64,000 nt of DNA from Strobilurus pachycystidiatus (taxonomy: Eukaryota > Basidiomycota > Agaricomycetes > Agaricales > Physalacriaceae). The stretch is from positions 719,915-783,914 of the forward strand of contig JAHLMK010000022.1 in the NCBI GenBank assembly GCA_019915135.1, given 5' to 3'. The translations under genes and the position numbers were made by a program. The notes beneath the pieces are model-generated. The model was not told the origin of the DNA. It saw only the letters and a program-made list of their open reading frames with translations, and made no database searches. Below are positions 22,543-32,989 of this stretch, piece by piece (within the stretch, counting starts at the first letter, position 1; every line of letters begins with the position of its first letter).

Positions 22543-23477
22543 CTACCCATTGAATCCATACAGAACATACATCTCTTCAACGCCTTCAGTTTGGTCATCT
22601 TCATCGTATGGAGGTACGAAGATGTCCGCGTCCTCTGGAAGTCCCTCCCAGATTGCTAGCCTCCGAGCATCAACCTTCATTGAGAGGGGGGGAGTGTCAA
22701 CCATCACAACGGGCAGGTCGTGCCACCGGAAGAAGAGGGTGTCGACCGCTACCAAGGCGTCGGCAACCTTGGTGATGTATTCGCGGGCGTTCGCCTCCCA
22801 TTTCTGGATGAGATCATCATCGTCGCAATTGTAGTGATAGGAGCTGAAAACGCGCTCGTTAACAGTGGGTAAGTTAGTGATCCCAATTGCGCACCTTAGA
22901 TTGAGAAGACGATCCAGCGTGCTGACCAGGTTGGACTTGGCGGCAACCGTCCATTCACAATCCTGTTGAAGAACCTCCTCCCTGTCTTCCGCCGGAACAT
23001 CCACATGCGCCCAATCGCTCGATCCTGAGCAGACAATTTCCGGCGGGGTGGCTGAGAACCAACGTCGGGACAGCAGACGGGCATATTGCAGGCGGAAGCT
23101 GAGCATCTGTGTTCGGCGATGATCAGCAGATGAAAAAAGTAGAACCGAACACGCACCTTCAGATAGCGCTCTGGCAATAGACCCCACGTATCGCGGATGT
23201 AGGACTCTAAGACCACGAGAAAATCGCGCTTCTCGCCGCGCTGAATCGCCCGTGTGTACGACGGGCGTAGATGGCGGAGGATTTCCATGTGAAACGGCTT
23301 CACCCGCGTCGTGATATAAGCGGCGTAACGGGACTCCATGTTGTGCGCCAGGGCAGCTGGGGCGTGGCGAAGGTCGGACGGCGGTATTAGGCCAGTGGGG
23401 ACCAGAACCTCGGCAAAGACATAGCGACCGTCGGTGACCTCGACGGTATGAACGTAATTGTTGTCCTGCGAGGTCAT
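22543..23477 (-). CDS. KDZ-element cargo paralog A, unknown family
   Basis: ATG 23477, stop 22543-22545, two introns (23107-23156 and near 22857-22895). Diagnostic stretches are VPTGLIPPSDLRHAPAAL, ILRHLRPSYTRAIQRGE, FRLQYARLLSRRWFSATPPE, QQDCEWTVAAKSN and an acidic tail. Each has a counterpart in the divergent gene at 23559-24471, so the two are ancient duplicates. No known fold was recognised; there is no signal peptide or membrane helix. Start codons of the pair are only 81 bases apart. Confidence 0.75.
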
Positions 23478-23558
23478 GGTGGAAGCAGCGAGACTTGCGC
23501 GTCGGAGTTTGAAAGCTTACTAAAGCGGTAGCCCACGCTTCTCCTTTGGCCTTGCACC
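23478..23558. promoter_or_regulatory. 81-base divergent promoter of paralog pair
   Basis: The whole spacer between the two start codons. It must hold both 5' UTRs and promoters, so the two genes are probably co-expressed. The middle carries cttactaaagcggtagccc; no TATA box was recognised. Confidence 0.55.
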
Positions 23559-24471
23559 ATGTCCAACCGCCGCGGGACGATCAACGTCGACGCTGACACC
23601 GGCGACATCATGGCGCAAATTCGCATTCCCCTCGGGGTCATTCCGCCGTCCGATCTGTGGCACCTCGACGCTGCCCTCAACCACAACTTACACTCACGAT
23701 TTGTGATCTACGCCTCAACGACCGTCCGCGCGCCCCAACTGGAGACACTCCGGTACCTTCGCCCGCATTACCAGCGCGCGGTAGCGACCGGAGAGGGCGA
23801 GAAGATACGTTTCTTGGTTGCTTTGGACGGCTATATGAAGGAGGTGTGGGGCTCTTTGACGGGGAGGGAGATCAAGGTGTGTGATACTCATTTCTGTTTG
23901 ATGCCTACTGACATATTCTGTAGACGCTCGGTTTCCGTTTACAGTACAACCGTCTTCTCTCGAGGCGCCGTCTGGCCATCACCCCCCCAGAGACCGTGCT
24001 CGAGTGCACGGCTTGGACCAACGATCTCGTTCCCGAGGACGACGTAACGGACGAGGAGCTCTTGCTCAGTGACTGCGAGTGGACCAACTGCGCCAAGACG
24101 AATACTGTTGAAATCCTGGATTACTGGCTGAAGCGGCGGTGCGTGTATTCCAAACTCATCTACCCACCTCCTCACACCGTGACAGCGGCGGATCGAAGGA
24201 CGACAAACACGTTCAGAAGTGGGCACGAGATGCGCGCACATATGTCGCCAACGTCCGCGCTGCCAACATTGGACTTTTTTGGTGCTTCCGCAACTGGTCG
24301 CAAAACGTGTTTGCCTTGGAGAACACCCCCGCTACAGCCGCTGAGAGGGCGCAAGTGGCCTTGTGGCTTGAGCAGCCGGAGGACGAGGGCGTCATTCTGG
24401 GGCCCTACGACGAGGAGGCGGAGCACCCGGATATTGATCAAGATGAGGTACTGTTCGACGGCCTGTCATAA
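23559..24471 (+). CDS. KDZ-element cargo paralog B, unknown family
   Basis: ATG 23559, stop 24469-24471, two introns (about 23877-23923 and 24140-24186). It parallels paralog A: IPLGVIPPSDLWHLDAAL, LRYLRPHYQRAVATGEG, FRLQYNRLLSRRRLAITPPE, LSDCEWTNCAKTN, then an acidic C-terminus (LEQPEDEGVILGPYDEEAE). Identity with the partner is moderate by eye, and highest in the LQY-RLLSRR and DCEWT-AK blocks. Intron positions also correspond, which supports duplication rather than convergence. Function unknown. Confidence 0.75.
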
Positions 24472-24549
24472 TACCCCTTCCTAGCTACCCATATTGTTCT
24501 TTTGATTTATATACTGCGATTTTCTTGGAGAACCTTGCATTATGCTATG

Positions 24550-25264
24550 CTACTGTTGAAAAGAAAACAACTGGGATTCATATAAATGTAAGAAGGTATT
24601 CTGACGCAGACTGGTGACAAGTTCCTCCGCCATTGAAGAGACAGACTCCATCTCTTGAACCTGCGGCTCTACGAGTTTCACGACGCCCGGCTGCCCCAAC
24701 TTCTCCATCCCCTCAAACACACACCGCGCTTCCAACATCCAGTCCAACATACTTCGAAGTTCGGCTTTCACCTCGCCAGCGCGCTCTCTGAACGCCCTAC
24801 CCTTTGTCCGCGATAGTTCCTCGGAGAGCGTCAGGAAATACTGGGAGGTGGGGTCGGCTTCCAGCCAGAGAACGATTTTCTCGTGGTAGCCGGCAATTTG
24901 GGTGAGACACTTCTGCACAGCAGAGGCGTTGGGAAGTTGGGCGAGGGTGGTGGAAGGGGGTGGCGCGGGAACGTTGTCAAGCAAGGATGTCGGCGCGCTC
25001 CCGTTGGATGGATCGGCAGGGGGGCTGTAGATGACTCGACGAGCGGTCAACCTTGAAAAATGAGTTAGTCGCCCCCGCCGTGTGAAGGTTCACGCACCGT
25101 TGTGGATCCGGACAGTCTTCCGCTAGATACTTCTCTCTTCGCCGCTCTCGAATCTCAGCGCCTTTCTTGCTGTAATATTTGAGATTATATTGCTGACGCG
25201 CCTCTTTGCGAGCCTGAGCGTCGTCGTAGATGCGCGGACGGCCGCGCTTCTTGCGGGGAGGCAT
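24550..25264 (-). CDS. KDZ-element AT-hook-like DNA-binding protein
   Basis: ATG 25264, one intron near 25052-25097, stop about 24550; roughly 220 residues. The N-terminus PRKKRGRPRIYDD is a textbook AT-hook core (GRPR) followed by a basic, helical stretch (KYYSKKGAEIRERRREKY). The C-terminal half is helical and acidic and could self-associate. AT hooks bind the minor groove of AT-rich DNA. Placed between the paralog pair and the dioxygenase, it may steer element proteins to DNA; that is inference. Confidence 0.7.
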
Positions 25265-26083
25265 CAGGGTGATGGTGGTAGTGTGAAGAGATCGAGTTGA
25301 TGAACTCGATCACATACCGCAATACAAGTCCCGCTACTACATCAGACTTTTAATCCTGTGAGCTGGACAGACCGAGATCCCTGGAGTTGATGACTTTCTA
25401 TGAGCTTGCTGTAATCAGACCCACAAGTAACAAGAATGGTGGAGAAAGGAGCAGCCAAAGGCTGCCGCGTTGTTGTTCAATTCCCACCAATATGACGTGT
25501 TAAGATATTTAATCCCAGGAGCTCGACACATGTTAGAACTCGAGATGAAGAACTATTTGAATTGAATGACCATACGACAGATGGAGTATGCGGTCAAATA
25601 CTCCATATGTGGTACATCCGGGGCGTATAACCTGCGAGAAGTCTTGATGCAGTGATCTTGCATTGATTGATTCAGTCCCTCTGACTTACGCAAATACACA
25701 TCACTCTATGTCTCGTAACATGTACAGAGCTCATCAAAAGAGTCCTCACATCCAATGGACTGATTTACATGTGCGGCAGCTACTTTCGTCCTCTGTTCTT
25801 AGACTAGGACTTATTGTCTTAACACGGTAAGAATGTGGCCATGCACTTGACGCCAGACATGTCGGAGGATCTCATCGCGCACCCAAAAAAATGTTTCGAG
25901 TAGCTCTTTCTATGTCACGCTGCCAGTCGGTAGTCCTCTCGAACCGCTGGTCTGTGTCTGAAAGTAGGTGTTATTTATCTTGACGAACGACGGGAGCGTT
26001 CACGCCTTGTTCACGCTTCCATCACGGCACGAGCAGACGGTCACGTCACTGTCCGTTGGTTGCCTCTTGCCGTCGTCGACTCC
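25265..26083. other. Noncoding spacer inside KDZ element
   Basis: About 820 bases, AT-richer than the flanking genes, between the AT-hook gene (leftward) and the TET/JBP gene (rightward). It probably contains both promoters. An imperfect repeat of tttaatc..tgagctggac (25350) and tttaatcccaggagctcgac (25509) is visible. No ORF supported. Confidence 0.5.
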
Positions 26084-28181
26084 ATGACCAGTCCAGGCAA
26101 GTTTTTTTTTTCATGCTGGCGTCTTTTTTCCACACTTTCGAACGGTGCTGCACAGTGTACGCTAACACAGTGGAGGGCCGCAGCTGTGCAGCATCGCGTA
26201 GTACTGGCTAAGCTTCGAGTTGGGCCGTCTGCGCTTTTAGTTTACCTTCTTTACCCCCATCTCCTGTCCCTTTTTGGCTCAAACTTGAGCTCAACGGCTT
26301 TAGCAGCATTCTTCCTCAGGCGTCAAACGCGCTCCCAGCGAGTTTTCTCGCCCTTTGCTGGCCCTCCTCTGCCGCCTATCGTCACGGCCGTTACCATCGC
26401 TCAGTTGACCGAGCGACGGGTACAGGAACGCGACGCGCTCGATGCAGACGACCTCTATACGCGCGTCGCGACCCCACCTCCTCCATCACCTCTTACCTCG
26501 GCTGCATCATCTCCTTTCCAAACCTCGTCCGCGTCGCCTGTCGCCGACTTGTCCCTTGGCTCCAATCTCGGATGTTCCGCGCCTTCTGCTGCTGACACCG
26601 GTTCAGTGGCGCTCTCGCCGCCGGCGTCGCCTTCATTGCCGTGTTCTACGTCCCCGGTGGCCTCTGCCAACCCATCGTCGCCAGTCAGCTCCTCGGCCAT
26701 CCCATGCCCTGCAGTGTCCGCACGCTCCTCCCATGATCTTGAATTGGAGCTTGTCGAGTACTCGTCGACGGACGAGGACTCCCACGCCATGTCTTCTGCG
26801 CCTAGCCGGGGTAAGAAGCGCAAGTTCCGCAAGAGGAGCTTGAAGTACAAGAAACGGGCAGCCCAGCCGGCTCAGTCATTGCATGCCCAGCCCTCTTCCA
26901 TTCCAACCAACTCCAACATCTCGCCCAGGCCCGCAGATCTGGGCGCTCGTTCTCGTAAGCGCCAGAGGCGCGCGGACGTTCGAGCCGAGGAGCTCGATCA
27001 TCGGCTCGAACGCTTCCCACCGCACTTACTCTCTCGCCGTCGTCCGCCAACAGAAAGATCGCGGCGCCATGGTTTAGAGGCGCCGGTGGTTGAGACTGAA
27101 TATTTGCCCGAGCAGAGGGAATGGCAGGGGCCTCGAACGGATTGGGACACCGAGGAGTGGACGTTTGACCGTCTTGGTGAGCTACAGACTATGGGACACA
27201 CAGTGGTTGAGTGGGAGGGCGGGTGCGTTTTTCATCTTGGTTGTCGGGCTGCCATTGACTTCCTTTTGCTTCAGGCGGCCTCGAGTCATCCTTGACGCGG
27301 AGCGTCGCGTTATCGTAGTCCTTGTCGGACACCCTAACGATCCCGATTGGGAGTCTCGGCTACGACGAATCAGGGAGCTCATTCGGCGTTATAAACTGCG
27401 TTGTCGGTTTGACGCCGAACATTCGCATCACCGGAGAGGCGAGTATGAGACGCTGGGTTGGGGGATATCATTTGGTGGAGGCCGCCTCTACCCAGGCTGG
27501 ATCGACAATGCCCGCTGTAACGATGCCGCCATGTCCGAAATCCTTGAAGATAAGGATATTCGATTTCTTTTGAATTTTGCAGATGGTAGGTTCATTGTTG
27601 CAGCTTGGTGTATCGTATATTTGCTCACTCCTGATTTAGCCCAATTTGCCAAGTACTTCCCATCAATTCACGACGACTTTGCGGAAACACTGGAGCGCAT
27701 CGTTGACGATAACCCGCAGCTCCGGACTCCCATACCTGGATGTGCTTGGGCAGCCGCACACATAAATTTTCCACCCGGCGCCTGGACAAACGCCCATACC
27801 GACCATCTCAACCATGTGGGTGGTCTGTGCGGTGTCTGGGCCCTTGATGACTTCGACCCCGACAAAGGCGGCCACCTGATTCTATGGGATCTGAAACTCA
27901 TCATCCGCTTTCCACCCGGCAACTTCATCCTCCTCCCGTCTGCCCTTGTCACCCATGGCAATATATCCATCCACGGCGGTGATCAACGTTCAGCGTTGGT
28001 AGTGTTTTCGGCTGCTGGACTTTTCAGATGGGTTCATAATGGCATGATGTCAGACAAGGAGTTTGAGGAGTTGGCGACGAAGGAAGACTGGGCAGCCTGG
28101 TCGGAGTTTCGCAAGGAGCAACCTCGTCGAAACGCGGAGCGTTTCCCAGTGTGGGATGAGTTGGTCAAGACGTTCGAGTAA
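26084..28181 (+). CDS. TET/JBP family 2-oxoglutarate/Fe(II) dioxygenase
   Basis: Suggested start ATG 26084, with a possible 219-base first intron (26101-26319), then a Ser/Pro-rich and basic N-terminal region. Two clear introns follow (about 27223-27276, 27587-27641); stop 28179-28181. The C-terminal half is the catalytic double-stranded beta helix: WTNAHTDHLNHVGG has the iron His-x-Asp, LPSALVTHGNISIHGG the second iron His, and QRSALVVFSAAGLFRWVHNG the Arg that holds 2-oxoglutarate. Conserved LGWGISFGGGRLYPGW precedes it. The family oxidises 5-methylcytosine (or thymine in JBP). It sits 203 bases upstream of the transposase start in the same direction, as in other basidiomycete KDZ elements. 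Confidence 0.88.
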
Positions 28182-28383
28182 TTTATGTAGCTTAGTTATT
28201 CAATCCATCTCTGCTGTTTATTTGTTCTTCATCGTGTTATGAGTATCTAGGGAATTAAAATTTACCATTAATCGCTGCACTCTTATGGCAGGAGAGGGAG
28301 GTCTGTCTGATTACGTTAGCAGGACAGGTTTACGCTCTTCCCTTTTCCTTTGGCTTTGCTGTCCGTCCCTCCTTGCTTTGAGC

Positions 28384-31300
28384 ATGTCTGGAAATCGTCA
28401 TGGCCGGCACCTGGAAAAGATCAATGGCCGTTACGTACCATTCAAGAAAAATCCTGGAGGTGGAACGTGGGGACGGGGAAGCGGGTCTCGCGGAGGAGCG
28501 ACTGATGGCGTCCGGGGCTCGAATCGACCTCAAGGTCGGGAACGGGTTGTAGAGGATAATTACGACGGCGACTACGAGCTCGTCAACTCTCGGCACGCTG
28601 TACAGGATGCGCGCGGAAATGTACGCGTCATGCCTGCTTCCCCCGGCAAGGGTACCCAAACCTGGCTGACAGGTAGCACCTGGGAGGCACCAGAAGACCA
28701 CGACATTGGCTTGGACGATCATGGCGACGGATGGGTGGATGAGGTGGAAGCAGACTTTGAAGATACGCGCGTGGTGAGGCAGGCTGAGATGAGATCTAGA
28801 CCCAAGGGAAAAAGAGTCCGTAGCCAGAAGGCGGTGGGTGTTTCTTTTCTGCCTCCGGGTGATTCTATACTGATGAGCGTCTCATAGACGCGCCCAAATA
28901 TCTCATGGCTCAGGCTTCACCGTTCGGCCTACCTGGACGAACTTCTTCGGTATAAGGGCAGAGGCGACTGGTCCAAGGTCACTGTCTGTCCTGACTGCAT
29001 CGCCAGAAAGAATCCCAGTCCTTCCCCCCCGGAGTACCGCTGCCGCCAGTGCTTTGTGAACGATCTCTGTTGCCGTTCGTGCTTCCTCAAGCGCCATCGC
29101 CAGCATCCTCTTCACCAAGTTAGGGTGTGTATTATTGCTGTGACGTCCTCCTTTTATACTAAGTTCTTGTAGAAATGGAATGGCCGTTACTTCAAACGCA
29201 CGTCATTGAAGAGCATAGGCCTCCGGGTGCAGCTCAACCACAACTCTTCGCCTTGTCCCAACCCCGAACCCTGCCACAAAGAGTTCAAGATCCTTCACAC
29301 CAATGGAATACATGGCATCGCCCTTGATTTCTGCAACTGCTCTCGCCAGATACCCAAAGCTACCCAGCTTCTTCGTCGCGAATTTTACCCAGCCAGCCAT
29401 GACCAGCCTCGGACGGTCGCTACATTCCGGCTCCTGGAGTTTTACCATCTCCACTCCTTATCCGCCAAGGGTGGCGCTCACGATTTCTATAAGACGCTGG
29501 AGAAGCTCACGTCAAATACGGGGATGGGAGTGCCCAAGTCGCGCTACCGTGCGTTTATGCGGATGACCTTGCAGTGGCGGCATCTGAAAATGCTGATGCG
29601 AGGAGGACGGGGGCATGAGATGGGGGGGGTGGAGGCTACCAAGCCACGAGACCTGGCGATTATGTGTCCAACTTGTCCCTACCCCGATATCAACCTTCCC
29701 CCCAACTGGGATAAGGTTGAAGAGGCTCTTCGGTACGCGTTCTCATCTTGATTCTGACTCATGCTTATGGCACACCCTCTAGATTTCTCTACGTGGTCAT
29801 GATCTGCATGGACGCAAACTTCCGTCTGAAGGAGCAAGAGGTTTCTTCGTGGTCGAGGGATCCCGGATTTGGCCTGGATTGGGGGTATTGGTGCAAGCAG
29901 GATGAGTTCCGCCGATATGTGGCCAATAAAGCCAACGCCGCTGATGAGGTAAGAGTTCTGGTCTTTAACAACTTGCTTCGTCTTGACATCTCTCCAGATT
30001 AGCACTTGTGTGGGGTTTAACGCGCTGGAGAAAGCAAAGACGAAGTTTTCCAAGGGGTTGCGGTTCACGGGCGTGGGACAATGTGTATGCGCCCGTTCAG
30101 AGATGATTCTTACAGCGTGGAATCTGACCAAGGGAGAGGCGTAAGTAACACGGTTTATTTATATGCGCCGCGGTTGACTTTGCTTCCTAGTTATGCCCCT
30201 ATGGACTTTGGCTTTGCGACGGCCGCACTAATCTACGTCAAGCTACTTTGGATTATTCTCATCTATGACATCGCATGCCAATACTTCATCAACCTCCGTA
30301 CTCGCCAGACCGGTTGGCCAGAGCATCTACGAATACCATCCACAACCACTCTCACCCCCGGTATCGGCAAGTTTCACGAGCCGGGGCACCAGCAAATCAA
30401 TCACCAGGCGTTCTCGCTACTGTTAGTGTTGGGTGCCGGGTATACGGATGGGGAGGTCAACGAGCGAGTCTGGGGACCTCACAACGTCTTAGGCAATTCC
30501 ACCAAGACCATGGGTCCTGGCTCTCGTGCTTTGGTGTTGGACGACAATTGGGGGCACTGGAATCACCTCAAGTATATCTTCATGGGGTCGACTTTGGCAC
30601 GCCGTTACAAAGCCGCAGTCATAGAGCGTAATCGCCAAGTCGAGGGTCACAGAAGCTTCACCACGCAGTTGCCGGAGGATCTGACGAAGGAATGGGAGGA
30701 GTTATGTGTAGCGTGGGAGAAGGACGATTTTCCGAAGACGGCGCTAAATCCCTTCGAGGTTCCAGAGGAGTTAATGGGCGAGAAGGAGTTGGAAAAAGAG
30801 TTGGAGCTAGAAGAGCAGGAACGGCGTCGTCGTGGAGGTCCCATTCTCCATGAAACAAGCGCCCACACATTCATCAAGTTGGGCCTTGAGCTCGAGGAAG
30901 AGCAGTAAGTCAAGTCGCTCTTGCTTTTCTCCTGCCCTACTAAATAAGTTTCAGATACGAAATCAAGGCAAAAGCGGCGAAGGAAGAGTTACGGCTTCCG
31001 GGGCGGGGAAATCGGGGTCCTACTCGAAAGGAGCTTGATCTTGAAGACCGCCGGCGAATATTTTTTCGGAAGCTGAAGGGATGGTTGGAAGTTCGGAGTG
31101 TATACCTCCCAGGCCTCGTGCAATATCTGAAGGACTCGGAGCAGCCCGGGGCAGAGCTGGGGGATGATTGCGAGTTTCCAGAAAGAGAGCTCTTATGGCT
31201 TCCCTCTTCTATTGCTCAGAGTCGTCGAGAAGGAGTCTGCATGGAAGGGTTGCCGAATATCGAGGATCGTTACAGGGAGGCACAGCTTGGTGATGGATTA

Positions 31301-32260
31301 AACGGGGTGCGCCACATCCTACGAATCAAATCCCGCATGATGTACTTCCAGCACAAGAACATGCGGGGACAACGGGACGGGAATCGCTCTAGGGCGGTCA
31401 TCGATCGGGTTCATGAACGGGCTCTTTCCTCTGCTGTCAAGTATCGGAGGGCTCGATGTGCGAGGATTCTGTTAGTTGGGGCAGGGGTGTGGGAGGAGAA
31501 GTGGAGGGACTTGACAAATGCCGATATCAGGTCCTATGTGGATGTAGAGAAGAAGAAGCCGGGGCCCGGTAGGAAAGGAACCAACGAGGAGGGGGAGGAT
31601 GAGGTGATGGGGGAGATGGATGCGGTGGCGGAAGGGGAGACTGTAGGGGGGTCGGAAGCTGTTCCTGAAGAAGGAAGCTTTGAGGCTGGAGCCACCAACG
31701 ACGGGGAGGTTGACCTATTGGCCGATTATCGAACTCGGCATGAAGGTACCAACAGAACCCGTAACACCCTGTCTTGGATTTGGCAGACGGTATCCATCAG
31801 GCTGGATGATGGGGCGGATGCTGATAACCTGGTTCTAAGGTCCGAGTGGTGTAAAAGTCGAGCACGGTCAAAGAGAAGTACAGAGGAGGTAATGCTTTTG
31901 AAAGAGGAGATGAGGCGGGACCTGGATTTCTTGAAGTGGAAGAGTAAGGTATGGCGTGATCGGGTCCCTATGAGAAAGACTGAGGATCCAGCTTTGGAGG
32001 AAGGCTTGGTTGCATACGCGGAGGAGCAGAGCGACTTGCAGGAGGAGTGGAGAACTCATTTCAACGAGTTGTGGCAGAAGCCTCTCCAGGATATGGATTC
32101 GGGGGAAAATGAGGAGGAGGATGAGAATATCATAGCTGACGAAGGTGATGAAGATGACGATGAGGTGGAGAGGCAAGAGGATCAGGGTGATGATGTGTCA
32201 GGAGATTACGGAAATGTAGAGGAAGATGAACATAGTCGTCCCAGTATTCCTAAAATTTAA
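28384..32260 (+). CDS. KDZ transposase with CxC2 zinc cluster
   Basis: ATG 28384 (MSGNRHGRHLEKINGRY; an upstream in-frame ATG is at 28285). Six introns of about 45-55 bases (near 28833, 29128, 29733, 29949, 30142, 30906) all keep frame, giving about 1,180 residues. After a basic N-terminus comes the CxC2 cluster (CPDCIARK, CRQCFVNDLCCRSC, QHPLH) and FCNCSRQIP. The catalytic core shows VMICMDANFRLKEQ (first Asp), LIYDIACQYF (second Asp) and NERVWGPHN (Glu), with TGVGQCVCAR and the family hallmark TMGPGSRALVLDDNWGHWN. The C-terminus is acidic. It should cut and join the element ends. The stop codon falls at the inner edge of the right inverted repeat. Confidence 0.92.
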
Positions 32261-32950
32261 ATTGTAATTTTTTTTGTTGTGTATATATTTGTCGTGCATG
32301 GCTAATGTAAGCTTTTAAAAAATTGCGCCACACTAGAGCGAGGGACCCCCCCCTGGTCATCCCACCCTAATACGCAGTGATCGAGACCCAATTCTCCTCA
32401 AGAGGACCCCCCGATCACATCCCCATCATCCCCGATCACCCCATCAATATCCCCAGATAATCCCGTCCCATATTCCCTGCTTTTACCCATTTGCAAGCGC
32501 CACAGAACGCTCTGGCAGCCCCATATATGGCGTCCTTTTACCCCACCCCAATCCCAATTGTCACCCCCAGCATCCCCGCCCCATTTATGGTGCGCCACAC
32601 TATACCAGCCCCATCCCCCACCCCCATCCCAGCCCCAGTATTCATCCTGCGCCACCTACCCAGCTGCTCAACCCACCCAGCCAACCCCCCCACCCCCCAA
32701 GGCCAACCCCCGTCCAGATCCACCCCCATCCCCAACCCTTTCCCAATTGGGAAGTGGTCCCGCTGGTTTCCCGCTTTTCCATCTACCCGCCCCGCCATAC
32801 AGCGAGCAGCTCATCCGCCCCAGTCATCCCCGCCATCCACCCGCTCCCCAGCGAGTATATCCTACCTAACCTTGCCATTTGGCACATTTGATGCATCACA
32901 ATTAGGTGCCATTTGACACACTTTGATACATGGATATGACTTACTAGGCT
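32256..32950 (-). repeat. Right terminal inverted repeat of KDZ element
   Basis: Inverted match to 17890-18594, C-rich on the plus strand. The near-identical inner part runs from about 32256 to 32600. The 12-mer tgcgccacacta occurs at 32324-32335 and 32591-32602. The transposase stop codon (32258-32260) lies at its inner edge, so the transposase 3' UTR is inside the repeat. Confidence 0.88.
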
Positions 32951-32958
32951 GGTAACGG
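32951..32958 (+). repeat. Target-site duplication, right copy
   Basis: ggtaacgg, the second copy of the 8-bp duplication. It forms the end of the 13-codon 5' fragment of the interrupted host gene on the minus strand. Confidence 0.9.
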
Positions 32959-32989
32959 TGACGGAGGCGTCAAGCGGTGCGGTTGGCAT
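32951..32989 (-). pseudogene. Host gene interrupted by KDZ element, 5' part
   Basis: ATG at 32987-32989 opens 13 codons (MPTAPLDASVTVT) that end exactly in the 8-bp target duplication. Joined to base 17881 after removing the element and one copy of the duplication, the frame continues without a break into the Ala-rich coding sequence of the 3' part. The gene is thereby separated from its start codon and promoter. Confidence 0.75.

Larger units (their letters stand above)
17890..32950 (+). mobile_element. Complete KDZ-class DNA transposon with TET/JBP gene
   Basis: 15,061 bases bounded by perfect 8-bp direct repeats (ggtaacgg at 17882-17889 and 32951-32958) and by inverted repeats of about 700 bases. 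It contains the KDZ transposase (28.4-32.3 kb, plus) and a TET/JBP dioxygenase (26.1-28.2 kb, plus). It also holds an AT-hook-like gene (24.6-25.3 kb, minus), a divergent paralogous pair (22.5-24.5 kb) and two further minus-strand genes (18.6-22.3 kb). All frames can be read through with ordinary introns. The Kyakuja-Dileera-Zisupton superfamily and its partnership with TET/JBP genes are known from basidiomycetes; Zisupton elements make 8-bp duplications. The clean host junction suggests a recent insertion. Confidence 0.92.
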
